A stretch of 64,000 bases of DNA from Camelus bactrianus (GCF_048773025.1 NC_133566.1:657501-721500), one strand, 5' to 3'; shown: positions 1-12,358, counted from the stretch's first letter. Program-made: numbers and translations. The notes: generated by a model not told the origin, from the letters alone.

Positions 1-279
1 TTTTTATGGGCTAATCATGTGGGAATGTCTACTTGTCAATTATAAGTATATTTCTGGGACTGAAATGGGATGTCCATGCTGGAAAAGATTTGACAGTTAA
101 TCAGTGGACAGAGAGCAGTTGAAGCCATGGAAATAAATGCCACCTACTGACAGTTTATCAAAGAAAAGGGAAGGAGGGCACTTCTGGTTCAGAAAATATG
201 GCAGACCAGAAACTTGAATACCCACTCACTGGAGACACATAAAAACTTAGGACACAATGCCGCCAAATTTTTCTTTCTT
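1..279. other. No recognisable feature
   Basis: I recognise no gene or repeat in this stretch. It is AT-rich and ends in a pyrimidine-rich run (TTTCTTTC-like) that precedes an old L1 fragment. Confidence 0.4.
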
Positions 280-418
280 TTTTTCTTTTTTACAGGCACA
301 TTTATTGTGGTATGATTTCTGTACAGTAAATTACACATATTTCACATGTACTATTTGATGAATTTGATAGATGTCTACATCCAGAAAACCATCACCACAA
401 TCAAGATAGCTAACATTT
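280..418 (-). repeat. Old L1 (L1M-type) fragment, antisense
   Basis: Read on the minus strand, this matches the remembered 3' region of ancient mammalian L1M elements. The plus-strand hallmark is a stretch about 'aaaccatcaccacaatcaag' followed by 'aacatttccatcac'. It abuts a separate L1 piece that begins near 419. Confidence 0.65.
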
Positions 419-957
419 CCATCACTCCCCTAGAGGGGCATTTTTGAATTCCCATATTTATCCTTTCCCATCCCCTTCTCTCCCTGGTAACTGTAAGTTT
501 GTTTCTCTATGTCTGTGTGTCTGTTTCTCTTTTGTAATTTAAGTTCATTTGTGTCGTTTTTTAGATTCCACATATAAGTGATATCATATGGCATTTTTCT
601 CATTTTCTGGCTTATGTCACTTAGAATGACTATCTCTACGTACATCCATGTTGCTGCAAATGGCATTATTTTGTTCTTTTTAATGGCTGAGTAGTATTCC
701 TTTGTATAAACATACTACTACTTCTTTATCCAGTCACCTGTCGATGGACATTTGGGTTGTTGCCATGTCCTGGCTATGATAAATAGTGCTACTGTGAGCA
801 TTGAGGTGCATGTGATTTTTGAATTAGAGTTTTCTCCTGACACATGCCTCGGAGTGGGAAGGCTGGATCATGAGTTTAGTCCATTTTCAGTTTTTAAAGG
901 AACCTCCACACTGTCTTCTATAGTGACAATGCAGCCCTTTTTATTAAAGCAGAGCCA
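419..957 (-). repeat. L1 3' portion (end of ORF2 and 3' UTR), antisense
   Basis: On the minus strand this reads as the C-terminal ORF2 and 3' UTR part of an L1. Plus-strand landmarks are 'tccacatataagtgatatca', 'catccatgttgctgcaaatg' and 'ggctgagtagtattcc', all well-known antisense L1 phrases. The short open frames at 430-666 and 752-964 are L1 remnants, not host genes. The fragment is 5'-truncated. Confidence 0.85.
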
Positions 958-1150
958 TTCTTAGAATGTAACTGGTATTTCTAGGGGCCAGACATGAAGT
1001 GCAGTGTTTGTGGCCTGTTCAAGAATCAGAGGGCAGTCTGGCAGGGCTGGAGGAGAGAGACCTGGAGAGTGTGGTATAGGCAGCATTCAGAGCACATGGG
1101 TACCTGACAGGCTGGGATAAGGAGCCTGGACTTCCATCCATTTGTAACCA
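958..1150 (-). repeat. L2 fragment, antisense (tentative)
   Basis: The wording 'cagtctggcagggctggagg' followed by GAGAGTG and AGGAGCCTGGACTT resembles the antisense L2 phrase about a locus with 'agtgtggctggag' and 'aaggagtttggatttt'. The match is diverged, so the call is tentative. Confidence 0.4.
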
Positions 1151-1250
1151 TGGGACACTGCTTCTAGGGCTCCCCCCTGACGTCAACATCCATGGATGCT
1201 GACACCTCTTGTATAAAATGGCATAGGACTTGCATGGAACTTATGTGCAC

Positions 1251-1457
1251 CCTCCCATGTACTTTATATATATATATATATATTTATAATATATAATATA
1301 AATATATATATATATATACAAACATTTTTATTGAGTTATAGTCATTTTACAATGTTGCATCAAATTCCAGCTTAGAGCACAATTTTTCAGTTATACATGA
1401 ATATACACGTATATTCGTTGTCACATTCTATTTTGCTGTGTCCTCCTGTGTACTTTA
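1251..1457 (-). repeat. Short L1 3'-end insertion with target-site duplication and TA-expanded tail
   Basis: A short antisense L1 3' end (about 1,317-1,441; 'tttattgagttatagtcatt', 'caatgttgca') is flanked by near-identical 16-bp direct repeats. These are cctcccatgtacttta at 1,251-1,266 and cctcctgtgtacttta at 1,442-1,457, with two mismatches. The L1 poly-A tail, expected as T-rich DNA just after the left repeat, has become a TA dinucleotide run (1,264-1,316). The structure is a severely 5'-truncated L1 insertion. Confidence 0.75.
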
Positions 1458-1459
1458 AA

Positions 1460-3590
1460 TCATCTCTAGAATACTCATGGTATCTAATACAACATGAATT
1501 CTATGTAAGTATTTGCCAGTGTATGGCAAATTCAAGTGTTGCTTTTTGAAACTTTTTGTCCTTTCCCGAACATTTTCAATACACAGTTAGTTGAATCTGC
1601 TGGATAGGGAGCCCCTAGATATGGAGAACCCCCAAGCTCTTCCTTTCCACCTCCTAAATTTCCACTGCAAGCACTGAAGGGGTCAAAACATACAAGAGAA
1701 CCATCTACCTGCTGGAAATGCTGAGGAATTCCTTCAGAGTATGTAGCGCAGGAGAGAAGGCTTAGGGCCAACTAGTGGGAAAGGGGAGCCTGCATGGAGA
1801 TGAAGGAGGAAGGACCACAGTGGAAGCCAGCTCGTACCCTTACTGGAGCTAGCTGATAGCAGTGAGGGTTGCCGAGGAACTGGGACACGTCATGTGGGGG
1901 GCAATCCTGTCTGCCAGGTGTAGGGTTCACACAGCTGGGACCCAGTTTGCAAGATCAAAATAACAAGGGGGGAGAGGGGCTGCCTCAGCCCCGGGATCCT
2001 GACAACGACCCCAGGGCCATGACCCCAGCTAATGCGGCTTCCCTAGTAAGCCAGAAAAAGGAAACTCTGAGCCAATATTGCAGATTCCACTGCAGCCACA
2101 TGGATAACTAGATCTCTAGGCTGACAAAATTAACCACCACAACCAGGAATGTTTCCTTTCCTCTTCCTTTGGACCTTTGGACAGGGAGCCACACATCTCT
2201 GATGGGAACCATCTTTAATCTGATAGAGAGCTCACTTTTTCAGGAATAAGCATGGAGGAAAAGAGTGGGATGATGGATTAAAGCAGAAGTCAAAGTGGAA
2301 GCCCATCTGAGAAATGGTAAAAACATGCATCTCAATGAATCCGAGTTATGGCAAAAAGAAGGAGGAAGGTTATGGAAATCTCTATTCACCAGACAAGTCT
2401 AGCCAGTCATAAAAAGACAGCACTTTAAATCAAGAAAGCTTTTTTCTTTTTTCTTTTGGTGATGAAAAACAATGCCATATTTTAAAACAAGGCTTTGGCC
2501 ATCGAAAACAAGCTGAGAGTTGTTGAGGAGGAGAACATAAAGCTGCATATAGACATGTAAGGGTTCCAGGTCCACTGCTCAAAAAAAGTTAGCCAATCAT
2601 GTGTCCAGTTGATTTGAAAATCCCGATAAGTAAATAACTCAAAGTGGGGAAGACATGGGATTAAATAGTGGTAGTGAGCAATGAAATCCAAGAAGCTTAT
2701 ACCTATATTTTCATTGTTAATGTAACAAACTGAGAGCAACTGTCTAAAAAGAAGTAACTGGAGGACACAAATACACACACAAACACACACACATACAATC
2801 TGGAAGAGCAGGGAGGTAAAAGTTGCTAAATTTATCATTATTGAGGAACAGGATCTAATAGATTATTTCATTTTTGATAGTGTTATAGGAATACTGGTCC
2901 AATTACATATAAAGTTATGAACTTAGAAATGATTTATAAAAATTTAGAGAGAATTTTCATTAAAAGGCAATATAGCTTCCAAATCATTGAAGAGAAAATT
3001 AACAATAAAAATTAATCAATCCAGCTAATATGGGGTAACAGAGACCATATTTACCATCCTAAAATAAACCAAAAAATGGATACAATATATGAAGCAATGA
3101 TTTTTAAGACAGGTGAAAACGATCATCCACTAGGACCCTGTCCTGCCACCTCCATACCAAGGCTGCTAGGGCTCCTACTGCCATCACCAATAATGTCCAC
3201 CAGGAAGTGACATTTCCTTCCTCTGCTCCTACTGCAGAGCCAGTCCTGAACAGTCCTTTTCCAGGTTTTGACAGGCAGCTCCCAGAAGTGCTCTCTTGGG
3301 CCTTGGTCCCTTTTAGCCACCATCAAAGGGATGAAGGATGAGCAGTAAGCCTCCTTACTCATCCAAGACCTAGGAACCTATCTGATTTCTGAACAGCCCT
3401 TCACTCTTGTCTGCTGTCTGGTACTCTCTGCCCGGCTTCCTGAGTCCCTTAATTGGGCAGCCTGCACGCTGGCCACAGCCCATCAGAATCTGTTCCCCCG
3501 CCAAGAGGCCACGCGTGATCGTGAGCAGGGCTCCAGGCCTCTGGAGCAGCGTGGCTTGGACTGCGTCCTGGCCCTGGGCGCATGAGCTCC
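1460..3590. other. Gene-free stretch
   Basis: I see no gene. The open frames here (for example 1,532-1,771, 1,869-2,111 and 2,482-2,838) lack recognisable domains, and one translates a CA microsatellite near 2,775-2,800. The 2,830-3,120 part is A-rich and may be old LINE sequence, but I cannot assign it. Confidence 0.4.
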
Positions 3591-3593
3591 ATG

Positions 3594-3660
3594 CCTTGGT
3601 TAAGTCAGTTAACATCTCTAAGCTAAGTTTCCTCATCAGTAAAATGAAGACATATCAATA
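3594..3660 (+). repeat. MIR fragment
   Basis: The phrase 'taagtcagttaacatctcta' followed by TTTCCTCATCAGTAAAATGAAGA is the MIR core consensus (CTCTGAGCCTCAGTTTCCTCATCTGTAAAATGG-like). Confidence 0.65.
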
Positions 3661-3792
3661 TGGAAAAAAAGTCAGAATCTGGGGGGGAATAAATTTCTGG
3701 TGATTGAAGATTATTTTAATTTTGAATTATACAGCGAAGGACATCATACAATTTTTACTACTTTAGAAATCTAAAGGACAGCTTCTACTGTT

Positions 3793-4052
3793 AAAACAAA
3801 TGCATGCACGTACACACAAACACGTGCAGACACACTGGCTCTGCTCCACATATATCCCCACACGCACACACACATGGACTCATGTACCACACACACACAA
3901 ACACACACGTCCTCAGGTGCACACACATACATAACATACACACAACCACATACATCTCCAGGCCCACGTGCATGCACACACACACACACAGTCACAGTCA
4001 TGTACCACACATGTCCCCAGGTGCGTGTGTGCACACACACACACGTCATACA
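3793..4052 (+). repeat. CA-rich minisatellite-like block
   Basis: About 260 bp are dominated by CACACA runs broken by short inserts such as CATGTACCACAC, CTCCAGGCCCACGTGCATG and CCCCAGGTGC. Two inserts recur, a CATGTACCACACA-like phrase near 3,883 and 4,000 and a CCxCAGGTGC phrase near 3,912 and 4,016. This suggests local duplication of a longer unit on top of the dinucleotide repeat. Open frames on both strands here simply translate the repeat. Confidence 0.85.
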
Positions 4053-4059
4053 CACTTTG

Positions 4060-6430
4060 GCGTTATTCTAAATCAATTTACAATTGAGGGTCTCAGTGTC
4101 CATTGTTTTATCCGCTCAGAAGATCCTGACTTCGGAGCGTGAAACAGGAGCCCCTCCTCTCTGGAGACGGTCTTTGCCTCTTACAGTATCAGTAGGGCCA
4201 ACATAACTGCTCTGGACCTTTGGAAGTGCAGGGCCGGAGCATACCTGGGAGCTCACATCCTATATATCTAAACATTTTAAGTGCAGCAGGTTCTAAATTC
4301 CTGCCTTTACAAATATACATTCATTATAAGGTGGAAGTCCAGGTTCAAATTTAGAATTCCCAGACTCAGGGGAGTCCTGCAAAGAAAGTGAGTGTGTGGG
4401 GAGAGCTGATTCCCAGTCTCTGATCACTAGCCTGACCCTTTTCTTCCCAATGCTGGGTCCATCCCTTGCCACAAGGGGCCATAGATGTGCACAGGGGGAA
4501 CTCAGATTTCACATCTAGGCTCTGCCTATACCTTCCATGCACACAGCTGCCCTTTGGCCTCTCTGCGAGTTCTGGGAAACTGAACTCCGGGGAGAGCCGG
4601 TGCAGGCACTAGAAATGGGTCAGGGGCTGTTGAGGCAGGGCATTCGGGGTCCTGGGTTTCCAGAGCATGGGATGGAGCCAATGACCGTGTCCCCTTGGCC
4701 CTGCTGACTCCCCCCATGGAAGGCGTGGCTAGAGGAAGTGTCAGGGCCAGGGGGACCCTCTGCAGTGCAGGACCGAGGGCAGTGGACCCCCTTGCCGGGG
4801 TCTAAGGCGAGAAGCCCTAAGGAAAGGTCTGAGCAGGCTGTAAGGTATCGTCATTCCCATTAATTAAAAAAACAAAAGCTTACCATAGGCGCGGGTGGGA
4901 AGGGATATGTTAGAACAAGGGAAGGCACTTGCCAAGGTCTGGCCATAGTGGGCTGGTGGGTTTGCCAGGTTGATGAGGAACCGAGAGGCCGTTAGCCTCC
5001 TCTGGGCCTAAACACCGCCTGAATTCCTCCAGGTGGCACTGAGAGGAATGCAGTGAGACACGGAACCCTCTCAAGTTGTTAAAATCTTCATGGTGAGCCA
5101 TTCAACTCTCTCCTCATTCTTGGCTATGAAAGCACGATGAACACAGGCGGGAAACTCAACAGCCTGTTGGTTGGTTCACTGTCGTCTGGTTCCCCCTCTT
5201 GTAGGAGGCTTTATCACATCACCCAGGGCTGACCCATCTCAGGATTACAGCTGATTTTCCACAGGTGGCATCACTTGCTGGTGACACGAAGGAGGCATGT
5301 TAGCCACCTCCCAAACTCTGAGGCTTCTACTGGGAGGAGCCTGCGGACACCTAGTCCAGCCTCTGCACCATGATGCTCCTTTGTGCTACTCCCGGCTTGC
5401 TGCCCTAGCCTCTAGCTCTGGCCAGAACCTCACTGGACTGTTGATACTTGTCACCCATGTACCACGTCTAAGCTTGGGGTCCAGATGTGACCATGGTTCT
5501 TATTTTCTTCCCATCGATGGATTGTTTGATCTTCGTGTAATTGTGTTGGCAGGAAGGCCAGTACCGCCCTCTTGAAGCCTCCCCAAGCCGCCTCTGTCTA
5601 TAACTGTCCTAGCGCCCCACGGGATCAGGTCTGAAGCCTGTCACTCAGACACGAGGATGACAGCTGGAGAGACAGGAATCCACTCCTGCTGTGGCTTCTG
5701 CTGAGGCTCGATGTGGCCATAAAAACGGATCCCACAGGCCCTGACGTCACTTGACTCGCTGCAGGGATGTTCCAACACTGCCCAATTCCCCCTAGAGACC
5801 GAGGGCTTTCTGCTTGTTCCCGAAGGCCCCACCCCCGAGCGGGCACTGGGTCCAGTGGAGAGTCCAGCCTGGTTCCCCACCAGCCCTTAGGGCTTTGGTG
5901 GGGCCTGGAACATCAACTACCCTCCCCTTAGGGGCCCGTTTGTCCTTTCCAGCCAACAGACCTAGGTCATAAGCACTTTAACTCACCTGAGGGTGTTTTC
6001 CTCACTTCAGGGGCAGTGAGGACGGGGCTTCTTCACACTCCAAGTGCCCCAGGTCTGGATGCAGACAGCTTGGCTCTCCCCTCAGTCCTGCAGTTCCCGG
6101 CCACACCGGCTGCTGGTCACAGTCTGTGCTGTGTTCTCTTCCAGGACAAGAGATGCATTCTGCCACCCACCCCGCCCCCACCAGCGGTGACAGTGGCAGC
6201 GGGCAGGCAGGTGAGCTGGGGCCTGAGACCGTGCCCGGAAATCAGTGCCCCAGAGGCAGCTGGTGACTAGTGGGACCACGGGGCAGAAGGCAGCATGGGA
6301 TGGGAGGAGGAGGAAGGTTCAGGATAAGGAGATGAAAGGGGGAATGGGTAGCACTGTGAGGACCTCGACCATGAAAGGGAAGAGAAATCACAGTGACAGC
6401 TGGAGCGGTGTCGGTGTTAAAAGATGAGGG
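4060..6430. other. Gene-free stretch
   Basis: No convincing exon, RNA gene or mobile element is recognised. Frames at 5,297-5,575 and 6,016-6,270 have no known domain. Base composition is moderately GC-rich. Confidence 0.4.
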
Positions 6431-6745
6431 GGTTTTTATTTAATTTGATTAATTACCATTATATATAGTGACAGATTTCTTATTTCATTAAAGATTATCT
6501 GCCATGTCATATAACAGGATATAGTATGTTATTGTTTATTAAATAATACATAATAGTAGATATACTGGCATATTACGTTCTGTTTATTTATTAGCAGATA
6601 GAATATAATACATATGTACTTGTTTATATACATAATATATAACTCAAGCATCTATATAATATATAACACATAACACATAATGTAAGATTATGATTAATAT
6701 ATTTAAAAACAAGATTACATAACAATAATGATGTAATATTACCCA
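6430..6745. repeat. AT-rich low-complexity block
   Basis: About 315 bp are almost entirely A and T with repeated ATATAATA and CATAATATATAA words (for example near 6,650-6,690). I see no coding frame and no ordered period. Confidence 0.7.
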
Positions 6746-6821
6746 TTGTATGTCGTGGCTCATGACACATTCTCATCTTAGGTGCCTGTCAGAGGCATTT
6801 ATGTATTAAAATTAATATTAT

Positions 6822-7110
6822 AAGAAACCATTTTGAATGTATCACCCAGCATCAGAACAGGACTATTGACAGTGACATAATGTGTCCTCTTTCCCTATCC
6901 TGCCCTTGGCCTCTTCTCACAGGAAGTAACCAGCATCCTAAGTCCTGGCTTACCCTTGCCTTGTGTTATTTTCACACACACATTTAAGATCAGTTAAAAC
7001 AACTGAACTGCAGGTACATGCAGCGAAGTGGATGAATCATACACTCTATGTTGAATTGAAAAAGTAAGCCCTTGAAGGTAGTCGATAGTGCGCTATGCTT
7101 TTAACTGTGT
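6822..7110. repeat. Old L1M-like fragments
   Basis: The right part ('tacatgcagcgaagtggatg', then AATCATACACTC and TTGAA) resembles the sense L1M phrase about 'catgcaacaacatggatgaa'. The left part, with 'tgtcctctttccctatcctg', resembles antisense L1M. Boundaries are uncertain, and the two parts may come from different insertions. Confidence 0.45.
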
Positions 7111-7114
7111 ATAT

Positions 7115-8800
7115 ATATGTCAACTAAACTCACTAAATTAAGAACAACTACAGCTAGAGCCCAGGTGGAAGAGAGACAGATAAAAGGTGAGGTGAGCAGA
7201 TTTGCTGCAGGTGAGCGAGTTCCTTTCCAGTAACATGTCATTCTCTCTGAAGCAGGAGGCAAGGCCGTCTGCTGGGAGTCAGGGAAGAGACAGAGGGAAG
7301 GTTAGAGGTGTGCAGAGAGCAGAGAATGTTGACACCACTGAGTGATAAGTGGGGAAATGTGCTCACTAGGGAAATCCTGGAGGATTGCCTGGCAGCGGCA
7401 ACATGGTGGGCATTGATTTGTAGTCTTAGAAATCTGTGCTGGGAGAGCCTGCAGCCTGTAGGCTCAGAACAAATAGAGCTGGGTGAACCGAGATGGAAGT
7501 CGTCCTGGTGAGGAACTAAAAAGATCAAGGGTCAAGGGAGTTTTGCTTGTCATAAAGAGAGTGCTGACTGTGGATGCAGAGCTGGAAGGTGGGGAAGTGG
7601 AAGTAAGAGGAACGTGGACAGGCAGGAACGAAGAGGAGTCAGCGCATGATGCCCCCAGTGAGGGTGAAGGAGTGCCAGGGAGGCTGGTGGAGAAGCAGCT
7701 GTATGTCTAGATGTGGGCACTTAAAGGAGAGAGGCTGGAGCTGGGGTGGAGACATGCCCGGGTATGAGCCCGGGGGTAGGGTGAATGGGGGGTGGCTGGC
7801 TCAGGCTGACAGAGAAGAAGAACCTAAAATGGCCATACTGGGTGGTGGAGGGAGAATCAACTTTGACCTCTTGATGGTAGGAGGTGAGGCAATACAGAGC
7901 TGGTGGTCCAGGTGCTCTTGAATGAGGCAGATGAGCAGGGAGGCCAGGGTGGCAGGCACTGCTAGGAAAGGATCTGGGTTTTCCAGGTGCTCCCAAGAGA
8001 GGAGGAGCAATGATCTGAAGGTGGAAAGTGAGCACAAGGAGGTCAACTCAGGCTCCTGATCAAACGGGGGGTGTGTGAGTGGCCAAAGCGTCAACTCCAG
8101 AGATGGTTTCCCAGGAAGCAGGGACCACGGGTGAAGTAAGCGGACACTCAGAGAAGAGAGGGAGAAGAGTCTTCTGGATGTGGGGGGAAGAGAGGCCCCA
8201 GGACAAAGGAGCACAGGGGCACAGTGATGAGGATGGCCTGGCTGTATTGTGACACTGCAGAGATGGCTGGTTATTTGTCATGAGGGCTTAGGTTGGGGGG
8301 GCTACTGGCCTAATGAGGACTCCCCACTTAGCAGCCTGGACAGAGGCTCCCGCTTCTGTGAGCTGTGTGGCCACCACTGTTCCCGGAGGGGCTCTGCCTG
8401 CACCTTCTCCTATCAGACTTTCCTGCCCAGCCCCCGACCACCAGTGAGGGAGCCTGGGCCTCACATCTGTTTCCCGTGGAGGGACACAGGTTCCTTGGAG
8501 AAGCAGGCTGATCTTACTTTTCTCCGTAACCCAGGGCCTAGCAAAGCACCAGCCCATGAGTGGGCCATGCATGGGCTCGGATACTTACTAAACTAACTCA
8601 AAGCAGTAGAATATCAGAGCTGGAGGAAGTGACGACTGAGCTCACAGAGTTCACTACCCACACCCCCATTCTACAAATGAGGAAACAGACCAAGCTTTGA
8701 CGCAGCCTTGGCCAAGGTCAAGCTGCTCTTTAATGCTGGCCTGTGTCGGGCATGCCAAGTGATGAGCTGCAGTGAAGGGGCTGAGAGGGGGCTCTTGGGC
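7115..8800. other. Gene-free purine-rich stretch
   Basis: The plus strand is rich in G and A (AGGTGAGG, GAGGAG and GGAGAAG words). That explains the many long minus-strand frames rich in Ser, Leu and Pro (for example 7,801-8,214). None has a recognisable domain. The texture could be an old LINE, but I cannot name one. Confidence 0.35.
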
Positions 8801-8804
8801 CAGA

Positions 8805-8937
8805 CAGCTTGGGTTCAAGTCCCAGCCCTGCCATTTACTAGCCATATGATTAATGAATGTCCTTACCTGTAAAGTGGAACTCATACTGGTGGCAACTCAT
8901 TGGGTTATCGTGATCAGAGTTCCTGGAACAGCAGGAC
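8805..8937 (+). repeat. MIR element
   Basis: This reads in MIR order: TGGGTTCAAGTCCCAGC, then 'gccatttactagccatatga', then 'ttacctgtaaagtggaactc', then a tail with GTTCCTGGAACAGC. The core is well preserved. Confidence 0.8.
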
Positions 8938-8939
8938 AG

Positions 8940-10240
8940 AGTTCTGTAAGGGTTTGTTCTTGCTTTGGTTGCTATTATTATCACCAAATGAACCCTGAAA
9001 TGAAGAAAAAAGGCAGCAAGAATTTTTATTTTAAAGGATTTTAAAATCCTCTGATGAATGTTTCATTTCATCTATTCAAGTTTGCATTTAACCCTTATTA
9101 ACAACTACACAATTGATAACTTTTGAGGCAATCTTGTTTCATGTCTTTAATTCTCACTAACGACACAGGCTATTCAACAGGCAGCAGTTTCTTTTCCAAG
9201 AAGAGGGACAAAAAGTTAAAAATGGCTCAGTGCCACTCGGTCCCCAGTGAGTTGATTGTGACCTGTCAACCCAGCTTTGGGGAAGTGCCCACTCCCCCTG
9301 GGCTAGATGCGCTTCCCCGGCGGCCGCCAGGGGATGCCGTATACCCACACTAATCCAGCCTCTTGGTTCTTATCTTTGCTTCAGATCCCTCAAGGTCTGC
9401 CCATGCCACAGGGCCCCATCTGCCCCGCCAACCTCGCCTGCTGGACTCCAGGACACATCCTGGGTCTCAATCGTCCTCTCTTCCTACGCCACCCCACTAC
9501 TCTTCTCTTTGTCCTTCAAGTGAGGGTTCCTGGTTGGCTCGCCAACCAGCAGGGTTCTCCCAGTCCTCCACCTCGGGTAACTTCAACGTCCTGCAAGGTG
9601 CCTAGCAAACCCGTGTGGAGGCAGGAAGAATACAGAACAACAGGTGCTCAGACGGGCTGCCTTTCCCACTGCAGGGGCCCTGGAGAGCTTTCTCCCGGCT
9701 GGTTATTCACAGGGGCTGAAGCTGTGGAATCTCGATCTCACCAATTTAAAGGGCATCATCATTAATTACAAAAGCAATCATTTCTTCAGTAGCAAAAGGA
9801 GAAAAGACTTTGTGATCCCCACCTCCAACTTTTTTCCTCCACCTTCATGTTTCTCATCTCTAGGAAAGGGTAGAAAGCAACTCACAGTATATTATTTTTC
9901 AATGTTTTTTCCCACTCTGAAGACTGCTTTCTCAGAACTGATGAAGGCTAGAATGGTTTAGCTTTCCTGGGCTGAGGATTCAGAGGTGTGGGGTGGGGAG
10001 GGAGGAGGGGAGATAACTCAGCAATATTGAACCTATCAGAGACATTAAAATATTCTATTGTAAACAGAAAGGAAGCAGGATGTTATAGAAACAGGAAAAC
10101 CATAGTTGGAAATGCAATTACGAGTTACAAGAGAATAAACATGAAGATGTAAAAAAGAAAAGGACATCAAAATAGAAAAAGTTGGGAATGGGAGAGGGGA
10201 GCAAGAAAATGTAGATTTTTTTCTTTTTTTTTTTCTTCTT
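8940..10240. other. Gene-free stretch
   Basis: No gene is recognised. A pyrimidine-rich frame at 9,307-9,765 lacks domains. An A-rich segment at 10,050-10,200 leads into the L1 that follows and may be older LINE sequence. Confidence 0.35.
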
Positions 10241-10249
10241 TATTCTTAG

Positions 10250-11640
10250 GATGTATTGGAACCTACGTGATTATCAGTCTAAAGGAAATAGGTATAGTAT
10301 TGGGTTGATATAGTTGAAAAATAAGGTAACCACAAATCAAAAGCATACAATAGAGTCGCAAATAAACCAAAAAGAAACAAACTCAAAATGGCTTAAAAAC
10401 TTAAACATTAGGCAAGACACTATAAACTTCTCACAAGAAAAAATAAGCAAAATATTATTTGACATACATCTCAGCAATGTTTTCCTAGGGCAATCTAAGC
10501 AACCCAAGCAACAGAAATAAAAGCCAAAATAAACGAATGAGACCTAATTAAACTTTTAAACTTTTGCACAGCAATAGAAACCATAAGCAAAACTAAAAGA
10601 CAACCTATGGAATGGGAGAAAATATTTGCAAAGATGAGACTGAACATGGCTTAATTTCTAGACTATATAAATAGTTCATATAACTTAATAAGAAAAAAAT
10701 AAACAACCAAATCCAAAAATGGGCAGAACAACTAAACAAGCAATTCTCCATTGAAGACAAACAAATGGCCAATAGGCATATAAAAAAATGCTCAATATTG
10801 CTCAATTATCAGAGAAATGCAGCTCAAAAGTACAATAAGTTATCATCTCACACCAGTCAGAATGGCCATCATTCAAAAGTCCACAAACCATAAATGCCGG
10901 AGAGGCTGTGGAGAAAAAGAAACCCTGCAACATTGTTGGTGGGAATGTAGTTTGGTGCAGCCACTGTAGAAAACAGTATGGAGATTCCTCAAAAGACCAA
11001 AAAAAAAAAAAAAAAAAAGACTTATCACTTGATCCAGCAATACCACTCCTGGGCATATATCCAGAGGGAACCTTAATTCCAAAATATACATGCACCCCAA
11101 TGTTCACAGCAGCACTGTTTACAATGGCCAAGACATAGAAACAACCTAAACGTCCACTGATAGATGACTGGATAAAGATGTGGTATTTAGATATAACAGA
11201 ATATTACTCAGTCATAACAAAGAAGGAAATAATGCCATTAACAGCAAAATGGATGGACCTGGAGATTATCACAATAAGTGAAATAAGTCAAAGACAAGTA
11301 TCATATGATATCATTTATATGTGGAATTTAAAAAATGATACATATGAACTTATTTATAAAACAAAAACAGACTAACAGACTTATAAAACAAACAGGAGTT
11401 TGGGATTAACAGATACAAACTACTGTATGTAAAACAGACAAAAGACAGGGATTCACTGTAGAACACAGGGAACAATATTCAGTATCTTGCAACCTATAAT
11501 GGGAAAGAACCTGAAAAAGAATAGACTATGTATATGTACAACTGAATCACTATGCTGTATACCTGAAACTAACAAAACAGCTGTATATCTGAAACTAACA
11601 AAACATTGTGAATCAACCATATTTCAATAAAAAAAATAAT
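10250..11640 (+). repeat. 5'-truncated L1 (ORF2 end and 3' UTR), sense strand
   Basis: About 1.4 kb of L1 in sense orientation. Classic phrases appear in order: AAAACTAAAAGACAACCTATGGAATGGGAG-like (10,590), 'gccaataggcatataaaaaa' (10,770), 'tatcatctcacaccagtcag' (10,840), 'ggagaggctgtggagaaa' (10,900), 'ttggtgggaatgta' (10,935), 'ggcatatatccagaggga' (11,052) and 'tatgtggaatttaaaaaatg' (11,318). It ends with AATAAAAAAAAT near 11,640. ORF2 is interrupted, so only small pieces stay open (for example 11,178-11,375). An A run sits at 11,000-11,018. It lies immediately 3' of the POFUT2-like exon 2 on the opposite strand and may have separated or replaced that copy's downstream part. Confidence 0.9.
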
Positions 11641-11641
11641 G

Positions 11642-12107
11642 ATAAGCTCTAAATACCTTTATTCAATGAAAATATTCAACACTTCCCTCTTACAAAACTT
11701 AAAATGGGAAGCTTGAGCAGGACCAAATTATACTGGATGGGCAGTTACTTATCTTCTCCAGCACGTGGCCCATGCTACACACACATCGTGTTTTCCTACA
11801 GGTAAGAAAAGCTCTGGCTACACAGGGAGCGAGTCCTGCTGGGAAAAGGCCTCTGTGGCAGTGGCCTCCTTGTCACCGCTCCATCTCACCAGGAGGCCAG
11901 GGTTTTCAGAGGTAAGGGGACATAGAGCTCATACACTTCAAATCGATTTCCCGAGAAAAACTATGGAAAGGCCAAATTCACCTGCAGTGTGGGAAACATG
12001 AGCAGGGCCCCTAAGCAGACTGACAAGCCCAAATTAAGATGGCCCGATTTTCAGATCGGAACCAGAACAACGACCACCTGGCCCCAGTGAAATGACCACC
12101 ACCTCAC
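11642..12107. other. Intron-like flank of the POFUT2 pseudogene
   Basis: This lies between the L1 and the POFUT2-like exon 2. On the minus strand it would be the start of intron 2. I looked for the next POFUT2 exon (motif VYVLQSYAEGWKEG) here and did not see it. Confidence 0.4.
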
Positions 12108-12358
12108 CTGCAATGAACTGCTCATACTCAATGTCAGGGATGTTTATGTTGAGACATGGGAGATCAAAGAAGTCGGACTAGAGAATCTGGACCTGGTTGA
12201 TGTCGGGGCTCTGCCAGTGGTAGAGGTGGCCCCAAGGTTATAGCACCAGTACCGACTCCTCCATTTTCAGCAGGGTCTTCAGGAGGAAGGTAATGTAGAT
12301 GCAGACATTCCTATGGAGGCTGACGCCCTCTGGAAGGTTGACATCACACAGAAGGTAC
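12108..12358 (-). pseudogene. POFUT2: POFUT2-like exon 2
   Basis: About 251 bp in a single frame aligning without gaps to the N-terminal part of the catalytic domain, from YLLYDVNPPEG to EYEQFIA. The 3' end falls exactly at a GCAG/GTGAGG junction. The following bases do not encode the next residues of the protein (ESGGPFIDQV), as expected if an intron begins here. The 5' side reads CTCCCTGCCATG before TACCTTC, so the expected AG acceptor appears mutated to TG. Two nonsense codons and about one substitution in four residues point to long neutral decay. Confidence 0.88.

Noticed and set aside
3793-4052. CRISPR-like array because of recurring words
   Set aside because: This is mammalian DNA, and the recurrence comes from CA dinucleotides and local duplication, without uniform repeats and spacers.
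3771-4142. Cys/Val-rich and His/Thr-rich small proteins
   Set aside because: They are translations of the CA-rich repeat on the two strands.
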